From: Phymorhynchus buccinoides | Taxonomy: Eukaryota; Mollusca; Gastropoda; Neogastropoda; Raphitomidae | Direction: 5' to 3' | Assembly: GCA_017654935.2 (NCBI GenBank) | Contig: CM065712.1 | Location: 23,924,313 to 23,988,312 of the forward strand | DNA length: 64,000 nt | Notes under the pieces: generated by a model | Told to the model about the DNA's origin: nothing | What the model saw: the letters and a program-made list of their open reading frames with translations, nothing else | Database searches by the model: none | Shown here: piece after piece, positions 22,478-36,382 of the stretch | Layout of the letters: each line of letters starts with the position of its first letter | How positions within the stretch are numbered: position 1 is the first letter of the stretch | Position numbers and translations under genes: made by a program

Positions 22478-22778
22478 GCGTTCCCAGCCCACAAAGGCCA
22501 CAATGGGTACGCATGTGTCCGTTTTCCAGCTTTCACTGGTGTCCTCGCTCCAGCATTCAGCCGACCACATTCCGATTTCGGAGGAGCTCTACAAAGGAGA
22601 AAAATATATTTGGAAGATGTTTTTGGGAAAAAAGGCATATGAATGGGCCAAAAAAGTCAGAAAGATAGTTAGATGACACAAAGCAAAAGGAAAAGGCAGA
22701 GTCAAAGAACCGAGAGACAGATTAGAGGAAATTACAAGCACAGAACTTCCAGAAGGTGGGGGAACTATTTGTATGGGA

Positions 22779-22815
<37 letters not shown>

Positions 22816-22862
22816 CACACACACACACACAGCACACACACACACCGGTATCCTGACGGGTG
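22478..22862 (+). repeat. Repeat-A copy with CA microsatellite (contig 3)
   Basis: Counterpart of 5880-6240. The (CA)n at 22780-22846 is longer than in contig 2. Confidence 0.8.
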
Positions 22863-22933
22863 TGTGTCGTCATTAACATAATTATTGTTGTTGACGGCAT
22901 CATAATTATCGTCATTACCGTCATTATCATCAT

Positions 22934-23364
22934 TGGTATTTGGTATATTCTAGTCACAGAGACTTATCTCTGTGAAATTCGGGCTGCTCTCCCCCGAAGA
23001 GAGCGTCGCTGCAAGTGCAGCACCTACCCAATTTTGTAAAAAATAATTGGGATGGGGGTGGAAACAGGGTGAGGAGGGGGTGTGGGCACACTTGGAAAAC
23101 CTAGCTATCAATTTGGCCATACCAGGCAGCGGGATTTCTCCCTGCTCTTACCGACTTTCAACTGCCGTGGGATTTTTTACGTGCGTAAAGCGCACGAGGG
23201 TCAGACTAGCTTTAAGTCCCCCCCCATCCGAAGGAACTGGACGTTCAGTTCGATTTTCCTGTCAAACTAGAAAGAAAGGGCGAGGCGGGGATTTCGAACC
23301 CGGGTCACTCACGCTGCAGTTGCGCATTACATTTAGCAGGCGAACGTCTGCCACCTTTCTCCCT
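22934..23364 (-). repeat. SINE-1 copy (contig 3)
   Basis: Counterpart of 6335-6726, with B box GGGTTCGAAATCCC (one extra base) on the minus strand. Confidence 0.85.
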
Positions 23365-23366
23365 GA

Positions 23367-24185
<819 letters not shown>

Positions 24186-24840
24186 GTTGGGATGATCCCT
24201 GGAGTCTGGACATCCGTTTCATTCGGGTACGATTTCAGAGGACTCAAGCAATATGTGTCCGTTTTCCAGTTTTTACTGGTCTCGCTGCATTCAGAGGGAA
24301 AGCCGACCACATTCCGATTTCGGAGGAGCCTCAATCAAGTAAAGTTTAGGCTCTTATTGACGCATATCCTCCGTTTGTTACCACACCGTTCAAGTGCTTT
24401 CGGTTGTTGGGATGATCCCTGGAGTCTGGACATCGTCTTCATTCCATAGAGGGAAAGTTTTGACTTATCCATGCCTATCCTCCGTTTGTACCACAGCGTT
24501 CAAGTGCTTCGGCTGTTGGGATGATCCCTGGAGTCTGGACATCGTTTTCATTCGTTCCTTCAGGTAGATACCATACAGGTTAAGTTTTGACGCATATTCT
24601 CCATTTGTACCATAGCGTTCAAGTGCTAATTCGGCTGTTGGGATGATCCCTGGAGTCTGGACATTGTCTTCATTCCATACAGGAAAGTTTTGACTATTAT
24701 CCACGCATATCCTCCATTTGCACCATAGTGTTCAAGTGCTTCGGCTGTTGGGATGATCCCTGGAGTCTGCACATCGTTTTCGTTCCCTACAGGGAAAGTG
24801 TTTACTATTATCCACGCATATCCTCCGAAGTTGGAGTGGT
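24186..24840 (+). repeat. Second-class array: Repeat-G joined to exon A fragment (contig 3)
   Basis: Five units with TTGGGATGATCCCTGGAGTC fused to GGACATCGTCTTCATTCC and no donor. A Repeat-A piece (CCACATTCCGATTTCGGAGG) is trapped near 24310. Confidence 0.85.
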
Positions 24841-24845
24841 GGCTG

Positions 24846-25045
24846 CCCACGTGGCGGGGTACTGTAGTTTACGGACTACAAGGCGCACCTGATTATAAGG
24901 CACACCCCTCCCAAAACGTTTTACGCAAAATTCAGATTTTGTTATTATAGTTTCTTACTATATTATCAGTCACATTATAAGGCGCAGGGGTCTCAGTCTG
25001 GGAAAAAAAGTAGGTAGCGCCTTAAGTCCGTAAAATGTAATAAAA
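24846..25045. repeat. GCGC-MITE copy (contig 3)
   Basis: The same ends as 9222-9425. Confidence 0.75.
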
Positions 25046-25122
25046 AAACCGGTCACACACGTAATGTTCTCATCCCTAGTGGGTGCGTTTGTACCATAGT
25101 GTTCAAGAGCTTCAGCTGTTTT

Positions 25123-25535
25123 GGAATTTGGTATATTCTAGTCACAGAGACTTATCTCTGTGAAATTCGGGCTGCTCTCCCCCGGAGAGCGCGTCGCCGC
25201 AAGTGCAGCGCCAAACCCTTTTTTTTTTGGGGGGGGGGGGCTTAGGGTGAGGAGGGGGTGTGGGGGGGGCACACTTGGAAAACCTAGCTATCAATTTGGC
25301 CATACCAGGCAGCAGGATTTCTCCCTGCTCTTATCGACTTTCAACTGCTGTGGGATTTTTACGTGCGTAAAGCGCACGGGTCAGACTGGCTTTAAGTCCC
25401 CATCCAGTTCGATGTTCCTGTCGAACTAGAAAGAAAGGGCGAGGAGGCCGGGATTCGAACCCCGGGTCACTCACGCTGCAGTCACGCATTACATTTGGCA
25501 GGCGAACGTCTTAACCACTCTGCCACCTTTCTCCC
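25123..25535 (-). repeat. SINE-1 copy in Repeat-G (contig 3)
   Basis: Counterpart of 9507-9940, with A box GGCAGAGTGGTTAAGACG and B box GGGTTCGAATCCC on the minus strand. It splits a Repeat-G copy (left part 25045-25122, right part from 25536). Confidence 0.85.
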
Positions 25536-25795
25536 TGTTGGGATGATCGATCCCTGGAGTCTTTTAGCCAGGGTAAGACAACAAACACAGACGCATAGCA
25601 GCGTGCGCTTATGCTTTCTTTATGCCCTTTTGTAGATCTTTCAGTACTACAAAAAGTTCCCCCACCTTCTGGAAGTTCTGTGCTGCTGGCAACTTCCTCT
25701 TATCTATCATTCTTTTGACTCTGCCTTTTCCTTTTCTTGCTGTCGTCTGTGCGGTGCATGTGAGTCGAGTGAACGTGAGCGCCTTGAGTTTGATT

Positions 25796-26335
25796 TGAAC
25801 CCTTTCGCCGCCAATGTCATTTATGCACCACAATGCATTTATGGCACCACAATGGTTTAGCACCCATGTCACTAAAAAGGCATCAAATCTGAAACTGTTG
25901 TTTGTGTGTCGTCCTCTCCACCATTGTTGATGCGTCGTCCCTCTCCGCCATTGTACTGTGTGGGTGGAGGGTCATAAAGGCGAACTTGGCACATTCTTTT
26001 TTTGAGAATGATGCTTTGTTTGTCTCACTTTGGCTCTGACCCACGCACTGCTAGGTGATTGGCATCGGAATCAACTTTGGTGGAGGGGAGTTAATTAGAA
26101 AGAGAGTATTCACCCTTTGTTCAATTTCGTTATCTCTCTCTCTTGGCCTCACTATTTCATTCTTTGTTATCTGAAGACCTTATTTTCTTCATTTTTGGGA
26201 GGTAAGGATAGGCCTAATGTTATGCATTTCACAGAGAAATTCACAATGTTGCAGATACATTTTTATTTCTACCCTGTTCAGTTTAATGGCATTTTGGGGC
26301 AAAAAATTGGCTGGCGGTAAAAAAAGGGTTAACCC
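25796..26335 (+). repeat. MITE-1 split by an insert (contig 3)
   Basis: Counterpart of 10207-10926. The inner block GGCGAACTTGGCACATTC occurs once here and twice in contig 2. Confidence 0.7.
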
Positions 26336-26913
26336 TTTCACCGCCAGCCAGTTTTCAGCTAAAAAATACCATTAAACTTAACTGTGTAGAGAAAAGAAAT
26401 TATCTGCAATATTGGGAATTTCCTCTGTGACATGTATAACATTAGGCCTATCCTTACCTCCCAAAAATGAAGAAAATAAGGTCTTCAGGGTGTTGGTGTA
26501 TGTGTGTTGGTGTATGTGGTCAGTCCATGCGGCTCAGTTGCTGTGGCTTACCGAATGGGGTATGAACGAGTTGGCGTCAATAATTGTGTGTGTGTGCGTG
26601 TGTGTGTGCATGTGTGTGTGCGCGTGTGTGTGTGTGTGTGCGTGCGTACGTGCGTGTGTGTTAGAGAGAGAGAGTTGCTTTGCATATGCGCTGTTGGTGG
26701 TTGGTGTCACTCTTGAATCTTGTTTTTTGTTATCTGTTGATGAATAATTGATTGTAAAGCGCTTTGGGCTCATCTGAGGTAAAGCGCTATATAAATGTAC
26801 TGTTATTATTATTATTATTATTCAGATAACAGGCCCTGGTTTGATGCCTTTTAGTGACATGGGTGTTAAACCTTGTGTGGTGCATAAATGCAACATTGGA
26901 GGTGAAAGGGTTA
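26336..26913 (-). repeat. Inverted MITE-1 split by TG tract and retroelement tail (contig 3)
   Basis: Counterpart of 10927-11516, with the same order of parts. Confidence 0.75.
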
Positions 26914-26969
26914 AAGAAAGGTTCTATGTAAATACCATGTATTATTAGTAGTATTTGTTAGTATTATTA

Positions 26970-27310
26970 TTGCTCCCCCGCGGGCTTTCGCCTTGTCGTG
27001 GTGGGGGAGCTTTAAACTAAGAGTAGCCCCTCATCCCCATTTTTTCAGCTGATGCATTCCGATTTCGGAGGAGCTCAAAGCAAAAAAAAACCCTATATGG
27101 AACCATTTTTGGGGAGGGAGAAAAGGCAGGAGAATGGGCCCCAAAGTCTGAAAGATAGTAGATGACACAAAGCAAGGGAAAAGGCAGAGTCAAAGAGAGA
27201 GACAGATTAGAGGAAGTTACAAGCACAGAACTTCCAGAAGGTGGGGGGGGGGGGGGGACTATTTGTACGGAAGACCCCCCGGTATCCCCCCGGGGAGATA
27301 GTCGCCATTT
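26970..27310 (+). repeat. Repeat-A led by stem-loop (contig 3)
   Basis: Counterpart of 11565-11908, with the hairpin GCTCCCCCGCGGGC...GGGGGAGC at 26972-27010. Confidence 0.7.
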
Positions 27311-27345
27311 TCAACAACTACATAATTTGCAGCGCCTACCCAATT

Positions 27346-27571
27346 TAACCCCTTGACTGCCAGAGAAAATTAAAGAAAAAACCATTGTACAAATTATGCC
27401 ATGAAAAAGACAACTGATAGAGCCAATCTGGCAAAATGGTCTGGGGATATTACTCTCTTGACTGTGTTAGAGCAAAAGCCAGCATATCAGGGTTATTCTT
27501 CTTCATCTGATGACGTCATCAGTGATGTCATCAGGTACGTACGTAATACGTTGGTGGCAGTCAAGGGGTTA
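27346..27571. repeat. MITE-2 copy (contig 3)
   Basis: Between TTAA sites, with inverted ends CCCCTTGACTGCC. Confidence 0.75.
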
Positions 27572-27819
27572 AACAAATATATTAAAAAAATGTTTTTTGG
27601 GGCAGGAAGGTGTGTGGGCGCACTTGGAAAACTTAGCTATCAAGGGTATCTTTGTTCTTGCAAAATGTGTCTATTATAGTCATGTAACTGGTATGTCGAT
27701 GGCAGTATGATTTTATTTCAAGTTACAGTATTGTATCCAAACTTGATTCAGAATGTGAGTGTGGTCTCTATGTTTCTTCTTAGAATGTTCATATTGTAAC
27801 TATTTTACTCTTGTATAAT

Positions 27820-28090
27820 TAATTGTGTGTGCGTATGTGCGTGTATGCGTGCGTTCATGTGTGTGTGTGTGTGCGCGCTGTGTGTGTGTGTGTGCGTGTG
27901 CGTGTGTGTGTGTGTGTGTGAGGAAGTAAGAGAACGTTGCGTGCAATCATCGTGTTTATTTCACTTTCTAATGATTTCATTATTTGTTTGGCCTTTAATG
28001 TTCTTGTTATCAATGTAAAGCGCACTGAGCTCATGCGAGAAAGAGCGCTATATAAATTCCCCATTATTATTATTATTATTATTATTATCT
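27820..28090. repeat. TG microsatellite plus retroelement tail (contig 3)
   Basis: Counterpart of 12437-12735. The tail AGCGCTATATAAATTCCCC(ATT)n ends 30 bp before exon B. Confidence 0.8.
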
Positions 28091-28119
28091 GAAAGCTCGT
28101 TCACTGTTTCGTTGTCCAG

Positions 28120-28297
28120 CCCTAGCGGCGGTGTTTGCGGCAATCCCTTTCGTCGGGGCCTACTGGGCGTGCTTGCCGGGGGTGGTGGACCTGTGGCTGG
28201 TCCAAGGTCAAGGCCTGGCGGCCATCTTGTTCTTCCTGGCCCACATGATCCCGTCGTACGTCGTGGACACCGCTATCTACAGTGAAATAAAGAGTGA
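28120..28297 (+). CDS. TMEM245: TMEM245 exon B, intact (contig 3)
   Basis: A 178-bp exon with acceptor GTTGTCCAG and donor AGTGA|GTGAGT. It encodes ALAAVFAAIPFVGAYWAC, LPGVVDLWLVQGQGLAAIL and FFLAHMIPSYVVDTAIYSEI, then KSE across the junction to GHPF of exon C. Two hydrophobic helices are visible. The conserved IPF.G.YWA, DLWL.QG and P.Y.VDTAIYS motifs are those of TMEM245. The upstream GTGAGT (after AAAGA) would break the frame, so the second donor is chosen. No tandem copies of this exon's end are seen, unlike exons A, C and D. Confidence 0.95.
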
Positions 28298-28377
28298 GTG
28301 AGTGTGTGTGTGTGTGTGCATGCATGCGTGCGTGTGTGTGTGTCAAGTCAAGTCAAGTCAAAATGATCTTTATTGAG

Positions 28378-28622
28378 GGTTAACCCTTTCACCGCCAATG
28401 TCGCATTGTAGCACCACAATGGTTTAACACCCATGTCACTAAAAGGCATCAAATCAGGGCCTGTTATCCAAAGACCCTATTTTCTTAATTTTGGAGGTAA
28501 GGATAGGCCTAATGTTATATATGTCACAGAGGAATTCGCAATATTGCAGATATTTTTTTTTCTCTACCCAGTTGCCTTTAATGGTATTTTTTGGCTGAAA
28601 AATGGCTGGCGGTGAAAGGGTT
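28378..28622 (+). repeat. MITE-1 copy (contig 3)
   Basis: A full copy, TTAACCCTTTCACCGCCA to TGGCGGTGAAAGGGTTAA, with near-perfect 18-bp inverted ends including TTAA. Confidence 0.9.
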
Positions 28623-28752
28623 AAAGGATAAGCTAACAAGGCTTTTTTTTCATCCAGCCCTCCAACAAAAATACAAACATCATGAAAAAATAATCATAAT
28701 AATAATAGAGAAAAAAAACACCACAGAGAACATTTCATAAATGAGTATAAAT

Positions 28753-28797
<45 letters not shown>

Positions 28798-28966
28798 AAT
28801 CAAGAGAGAGAGAGAGAGAGCACAAAACATAACAATTGGGAGAAAAGGAAAGAAAAGAAAAAGATAGGGGGGGGGGGGGTGTGTGGGTGGGTGTGTGTGT
28901 GTGTGTGTGTTCACATCCTGCTTCCTCAAACCACTACCATCATATCCTCCCTTATCCTTTAATTCT

Positions 28967-29320
28967 CAGGCATGAAAACAGCTCCGCCGTCTCCGCCGAA
29001 TTTGTTTAGGAAATCGAGCGATCTCTGCCGAAAAGAAAAAAAAAAAAAAAAAGTACCAAAATTATCTTCACACGGCACAATCTTCATTTCGCGCCTTTTT
29101 GCTCTTCCGCCGTTGTCATTTCGAAGATGGCGTCCGCCGAGAACGCATGTATCGAGTTGGAGTTGTCAGTTGGAAGGCGAAGTAGGATGTGAAATGCTGT
29201 GAAATGAGTACTTGCCACCCACCCACCCCGAACAAAACTTCTGACGTTAGCTGAAAATCCGGGTGGAAGGATTTCTCGGCTGAAAAAATCTTTTTTTTTT
29301 AAAACTAGTTTTCATGCCTG
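28967..29320. repeat. CAGGCATG element with AATTCT duplication (contig 3)
   Basis: Counterpart of 13619-13983. AATTCT flanks at 28961-28966 and 29321-29326. Confidence 0.85.
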
Positions 29321-29326
29321 AATTCT

Positions 29327-30378
29327 GTCTTTTTACTTTCACTGTCTCATTTATTCATGATTTCTACTCACACTACCTAACCTCAATTAACCCTCTCTTT
29401 TCATTCTGAGCTCTAGTCAGTTTTTGTTTGTGGCACAAGCCACAAACCTATAACTCACTCTGTCGGTCTGTCGGTCGGTCTGTCGGTCAGTCCAAAATTG
29501 TTGCACACATTGCCAAAATTGTCGCACATATTGTAAAAGAGAAAAAAATACTTGGGCATAAAGTAACATTTTAGTTGTCATATCTACAGTCCTTAGGTAT
29601 GAGAGAGAAAATGGAGTTTTACGTCCTCTTGGTCTGAATCAGACACATATGGGACATTTGTAAATACAAATATGATGGGAACAATACTGGAGGCAATGCC
29701 CGGAGGCAGTACGAAACCAGTAAAGTCCCGACTTTTTATTAATACAGATAGCTGTAGCGGTGACCACGCCTCGGTTAAACCTCATCGGCTATGGCACCGC
29801 TACAAGTAATTAGTATAAAAAGTCCTTTGGTATGGAGCACATGAATCTTCATATTTAAAGCGTACAAAATAATAAACATACGTAATACAGACACTACAAC
29901 AGACACGACGAGTATGCGGTGCTTCTTTTGATGAGTATAAGTAGGATAAATAGTTTTAAATGTTTTCCAAAAGATATAAAAAGTTACGAAATGGTGCAGA
30001 GATAACATTCTGGTTTACAGATTAAAATTATTGAAAAGCCAGGGGAGGCGACTCTCTCTCCCCACTAACCTGGGGAGACTGGGGTCTGATGAAAGCTCTA
30101 CGAGCGGAAAGCTTGTCAAAGATATTCTAAAAGGGTAAGATGGACTACTTAAAGAGCTCGGCGAACCGGGCTGATAGAGTTATCGTTAGTGCGGAGTGTA
30201 CACTATTCACAGTGGAGGCTATCCAAAAACTCAGACTGGAACTTGAACGGAGAATTCAACTGCCTATATCGACGTGTAAAATGTGTCCTGTTTAAAAGGG
30301 ACATAACCAGTGTTTCTGTCCTCACTACTCATATAGGGAAAAGAGACTGGATGCTTATCTTCCCATTGGAATATCTTT
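29327..30378. other. TMEM245 intron (B to C), contig 3
   Basis: This parallels 13990-15180, with the GTGGCACAAGCCACAAACC and GCCCGGAGGCAGT repeat blocks and a much shorter (CTGT)n. No exon is seen. Confidence 0.6.
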
Positions 30379-30757
30379 GGTATTAGGTATTAGGTACTTT
30401 ATAGTCACAGAGGCGTCTCTGTGAAATTCGGGTTGCTCCCACCTGGAGAGCGCGTCGCATCCAAGCGCGCCACCCAATTTTTGACTTGTTGTTTGCATGC
30501 GATTTTTGTCACTGATGAGGGAGAAGTAAATTTTGACCAAATGACGACTTTTTTCGTTGCCACTGGGTTTAACGTTTGCTAAGTGCATGGGCACACAGGA
30601 AGGACCTCGGTTTATGTCTCATCCGAAGACTCCACGTTCAGACCGTAAGGCCTAGTGCAGAATGAGAGGGAAAAATCCCCCCTGTACCCAGGTTCGAACT
30701 CGGGTTTACTTGACACGAAGCGAACGCGCTACCACTGTGCCACTCTACACCTTAGGC
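30379..30757 (-). repeat. SINE-2 (tRNA-derived), present only in contig 3
   Basis: The minus-strand head GAGTGGCACAGTGGTAGCGC (A box) and GAGTTCGAACCTG (B box) show a tRNA-derived SINE. Contig 2 has the uninterrupted flanks at 15181-15190. Flanks CTTTGG and CTTAGG may be an imperfect target duplication. Confidence 0.9.
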
Positions 30758-31016
30758 TTGCTTCTTCCTCTTTTCCACTTTGATCACCCAACCCAAACCC
30801 TGGTGAGTGTCCCCATTCTACCAGTTTTGTCCCAAAGATTGAGGGTTTTGTCGTCGTCGTCGTCTTGTTTTCTCGGTGTCGTGAGAAATACGTACCTACC
30901 GTGAAATAAATACCCTTCAAAAGCGCACTAGAACCATTCTTCTTTCATGTGATAAATAAGTCAACTATTATTTAAAATATTGATATTTAAGTGCTCACTC
31001 TACACGGAAAGAACCA

Positions 31017-31172
31017 GGGCCTGTATTCACGTTGAGATAGCATGAGACTTAGCATGATGCTAACTTAGAAGCTCTTCCAATGTCCTATAGGATTTAATAG
31101 GACTTTTGGAAGAGCTTCTAAGTTAGCATGATGCTAAGTCTCATGCTATCTCAACGTGAATACGGGCCCAGA
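31017..31172. repeat. Near-perfect 156-bp foldback palindrome
   Basis: The arms run GGGCCTGTATTCACGTTGAG...TTAGAAGCTCTTCC and its complement, about 65 bp each, around a loop that is itself partly palindromic (GTCCTATAGG...TAATAGGAC). A right-arm relic recurs at 58680-58730. Confidence 0.95.
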
Positions 31173-31512
31173 GCAGGAGGGTGTAAATCTACATTTTTGC
31201 CGATAAATCAATACACAAAGCCATGCCACTTAGTTTCGTATTTTCCAAAATGGCGGACGATATAAACAACCATCCGTGCAAACTAAAATAAATAATAATA
31301 AATATTATTAAAATATCCCTGACTTCTCAGTATTTAATGATGAATCTTCTGTTCTTCCTGCATGCCACAAGACGCCTCTGAATGTATTTAGGGGCGAATC
31401 TTTCCCAAACAGCAAACAATTTGAATGAGGAAAAGAGTATTTATTTCATGGGTTAAATATTTTATGCAACACCGGGCTGTGTGGTTTGGTATATTCTAGT
31501 CACAGAATATAG

Positions 31513-31622
31513 TGCGCACACACACACACACACACACATATGCACGCACATGCACACACCCACACTCACACACACATGCACACACACAAACACACACACA
31601 CACGCACACGCACACGCACAAT
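31513..31622. repeat. CA microsatellite (contig 3)
   Basis: Counterpart of 15984-16092. Confidence 0.95.
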
Positions 31623-31966
31623 TTTTTCCCTCATTTTAATTCATTGATTTGTTTGTTGTTGTTTTTATCTTTATTCTTTCTTTTTTTTTTTAAAGTCTTA
31701 ATATCACCATTGTTAAGTCATAAGTCATAAGTTTCTTTATTGTCCATTGGCATTGTACAACGCACATGGAAACTTGTCTTCCACCGTGTAAAATAAAAAT
31801 ATTAAATAAAAGTATGAAACATAAATTTACATTAACAAATATGTAACTCTCACACCACACCCAATCATTCATCCGCTCTCCGCTATCTTGCTCACTCATC
31901 ATGCAACCCACCACCACTTCCGCCTTCATTTTTAACCCTTTGTTGTGAACAGACGTTGAATCAAAT

Positions 31967-32046
31967 CAAGTCTAGTCACAGAGACTTATCATATGTCTGT
32001 GAAATTCAAGCTTCTCTCCACCAGAGAGCGTGTCGCCAGGTTTGGT

Positions 32047-32079
<33 letters not shown>

Positions 32080-32371
32080 GGGGGGGTGGGCAGACTTGGG
32101 AAAACTAGCTATCAATTTGGTCATACCAGGCAGCGGGATTTCTCCCCGCTCTTACCGACTTTTAATTGCTGTGGGGTTTTTTTTAACGTGCTTAAAGCGC
32201 ACTAGTCAGACTAGCTTTAAGTCCCCATCCGAAGGACTCGGATGTTCAGTTCGCTTGATTTCTGTCAAACTAGAAAGCGAGGCCGGGGATTCGAACCCGG
32301 GTCACTCACGCTGCAGTCAAGCATTGAAATAAGGCAGGCGAACGTCTTAGCCACTCTGCCACCTTTCTCCC
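31967..32371 (-). repeat. SINE-1 copy with G-run (contig 3)
   Basis: Counterpart of 16440-16856, with a G-run at 32048-32093. Confidence 0.85.
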
Positions 32372-33490
<1,119 letters not shown>

Positions 33491-34640
33491 TTGATGCTAG
33501 TGCAGCGCTATGTATGGTGGGTTTTTGTGTGTGTGTTTTTTCCGTACCATGCTGGTTATGTGTGTGGCTTAACAAATGCGGGAAGCTTTGAAGGCTGAAA
33601 TTATTATGCATTTTGAATGTAACCGTGATTGCCTGTTCCTCCCATATGAATGTACGTAAAATGTTTGCTTCACATAGCTATTTTATTATTATTATGTGCA
33701 TGGGTAGAGCTCTTAATGTTTTACACTTATTTCAGGTTTAAATTTTTTTTTTACTAGAAACTGAAATTCAGGATTTAAAAATAAATAAATTAATCCCCTA
33801 AAAAAATCGACCACAAGCGATTTGGGTCAGTTTTGAACTTGGTTGTTCTAATCCTGGATGTCTCTCTCTCTCGGGGAGTCTTGATGCCATATTGTTTTGA
33901 AATCAATGAATGAATCAATCAATCAATATTTTTATTGTCCATTTTACAGGAAATTCTTTCTGCAGCGATAAAACAATCAACAAAACAACACAATAAAGAC
34001 AGAGACATAGTATACAGAAAAAGCCAACCCCCCCCCCCCCCCCCCCCCCAAAAAAAAAGGCAATGTAATCATTTTAGAAGGCATATGAGATTCAAACTGT
34101 CCCTGTCCATCATTGTAACTGTCTTGTCTGCCTGTCTCATTAAATCTCTCTCTCACTTGCATTGCCCCCCCCCCCCCCCCCCCCCCCCGAATCGTCCAAC
34201 GGGGCTCTGCCCTGAACGGCTCCTGGACCCCTGCCTTTCAGGGGTTTTATTTTATTGGGGGGGGGGGGGGCTGCACACATGCAAGGGTGCTACTCTTTCA
34301 GTTTTGCACTGATTTCAGTATTTTTAATTTGACCAGAAACTGAACTTCAGTTTTTTTAAATCCCCCCCCCCCCCCCCAAAAAAAAAAAATTGACCACAAG
34401 CAATTTGGGGCGTTTTGAACTTGGTTGTTCTATCTTGGAAGTTTATAAAGGCAATGTAATAATTTTACAAGGCTTAGTATCAGACTCAAACTGTCTATCA
34501 TTTTAACTGTATGTCTGCCTAGTTATCTCTCTCTCTTAAGTTGCACCATCCCCCCCCCCCCCCTCCCATGAATCGTCTGACGGGGCTCTGCCCCTGTGAC
34601 CCTGCTGGGGCCATGGGGCCCTGGACCCCTGCCTTTCATT
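33491..34640. repeat. Diverged tandem duplication of about 380 bp in intron
   Basis: The blocks AACTGAACTTCAG, GACCACAAGC(G/A)ATTTGGG, GGCAATGTAAT and ACGGGGCTCTGCCC...GACCCCTGCCTTTCA appear in the same order at 33750-34250 and 34320-34640. A LINE tail (CAATCAATATTTTTATTGTCC) at 33905-33955 and poly-C/poly-A runs interrupt it. The end of contig 2 aligns near 34066. Confidence 0.6.
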
Positions 34641-34868
34641 TTTTTAAAATGTTGGGGAGTAGCACCCTTGTGAATGTGATAACTTTTGACCTTCTCTAGA
34701 AGGTTCATGGAATTTAAATGAAAATAAACTTGTGTGTGTGTGTGTGTTTTTTCTTCCTTGAACTCAATTAGTTTAGATTTTATGTATGCTAAAAATGCTA
34801 ATTACAGGCTTTGATTAGATGTGGGCTTTGCAGCTTTTTTTTTGCTTTTTAAAAAATGTAATAGATTT

Positions 34869-35112
34869 AACCCTTTCACCGCCAAAGTCGCATTTTAGCA
34901 CCACAGTGATTTAACACTTATGTCACTAAAAGGCATCAAATCGGGGTCTATTATCCAAAGACCCTATTGTCTTAGTTTTGGGAAGTACGGGTAGACCTTA
35001 TTTTATATATGTCACAGAAGAATCCCCAATACTGCAGATGGATTTTGTTCTCTACCCAGGTAAAGTTGATGGAATTTTGGGCTGAAATATGGCTGGCGGT
35101 GAAAGGGTTAAG
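34869..35112 (+). repeat. MITE-1 copy
   Basis: Starts CCCTTTCACCGCCA and ends GGCGGTGAAAGGGTTAA. Confidence 0.88.
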
Positions 35113-35164
35113 CTGATATTTTGTGTTTTGTTCAGTTTGATGATGGTGGAACAAACAAAAAAGA

Positions 35165-35350
35165 TGAAAATGATGTTTTACGTCCTCTCGGTCATAGACA
35201 CATATGGGACATTTGTAAATACAAAGATGTTGGGAACAATACTGGCTGCAATGCCCGGAGGCAGTGCAACACCAGTACAGTCCCGAGTTTTTAACAATAT
35301 AGATAGGTGTAGCGGTAACCACGCCTCGGTTAAACCTCATCGGCTATGGT
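35165..35350 (+). repeat. Interspersed repeat (GTAGCGGTAACCACGCC block)
   Basis: Shares TTTTACGTCCTC, AGACACATATGGGACATTTG, GCCCGGAGGCAGT and ACCACGCCTCGG with 14330-14520, 29610-29800 and 52375-52610. Confidence 0.6.
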
Positions 35351-35519
35351 ACCGCAACATTATTATTGATTACAGTTAAGTATATCGTACAAACAAAAAA
35401 GAATTTATGTGTAAATTATTATTTAAAAAGAAGACAGGTGAATAGTAGAGTATTTATGTTTAAATTCGGTTTTTTTACTTATTTATTTAAAGAATGAAAT
35501 AATGAGGCCAAGATAGGAG

Positions 35520-35970
35520 ATAACGAAATTGAACAAAGGGGGAAAACTCTCTTTCTCTCCACCATTGTTGATGACATTGAACAAAGGGGGAAAACTCTCT
35601 TTCTCTCCACCATTGTTGATGACATTGAACAAAGGGGGAAAACTCTCTTTCTCTCCACCATTGTTGATGAAATTGAACAAAGGGGGAAAACTCTCTTTCT
35701 CTCCACCATTGTTGATGAAATTGAACAAAGGGGGAAAACTCTCTTTCTCTCCACCATTGTTGATGACATTGAACAAAGGGAGAAAACTCTCTTTCTCTCC
35801 ACCATTGTTGATGTGTACTGTGTGGGTGAAGGGTCATAAAGGCGAACTTGGCACATTCTTTTATGAGAACGATGCTTTGTTTGTCTCACTTTGGCTCTGA
35901 TCCACGCATTGCTAGATGATTGGTATCGTGATCAACGTTGGTGGAGGGGAGTTAATTAGAAAGAGAGTTA
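35520..35970. repeat. 48-bp minisatellite (six units) inside an interspersed block
   Basis: The unit ACATTGAACAAAGGGGGAAA-ACTCTCTTTCTCTCC-ACCATTGTTGATG repeats six times to 35815. It is 16 codons long, so several frames stay open (LNKGGKLSFSPPLLMT on the plus strand). The flank GGCGAACTTGGCACATTC matches the insert in 10281-10762 and 25880-26180. Confidence 0.92.
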
Positions 35971-36382
35971 CCCCCTTTGTTCAATTATTTTATTTATTTT
36001 ACTGTTTTAGGAATTCTTTTAATCTGTTCACATATCTTTGTTTTCGTAAAGTATTTATTTATTTATATATTTACACAACATCAAAATATTTCTGAATTAT
36101 CGGAAGGATGATGCTTATCCATTTTCCTCCTTTTTTTCTTTTGTTTTTATCAAAGATCTTCTACAAATATGGTCGTCATATAATGCAGGTAAACCGTTAG
36201 CCAAAAAAAAAAAAAAAAAAAAAAAGAATTTGCCACCTGTAACTGTCTACTCTACTCACTCACACTCACGACTGGTTTGGTCACCACTCAAATAAACGCT
36301 GAGTTTCTCACTCATCCAGAAGGGAACCGTCTCTATAAATAGCCTAGGACACGATATTTTTACTTTTCTTACTTATTGTTGG

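Noticed and set aside
30080..30120. Hammerhead ribozyme core (CTGATGA, GCTCTACGAGC hairpin, GGAAA, GTC)
   Set aside because: Stem II can form, but the position after GAAA does not pair with the base before U in GTC, and no complementary stem I flanks it. The contig 2 version is further disrupted.
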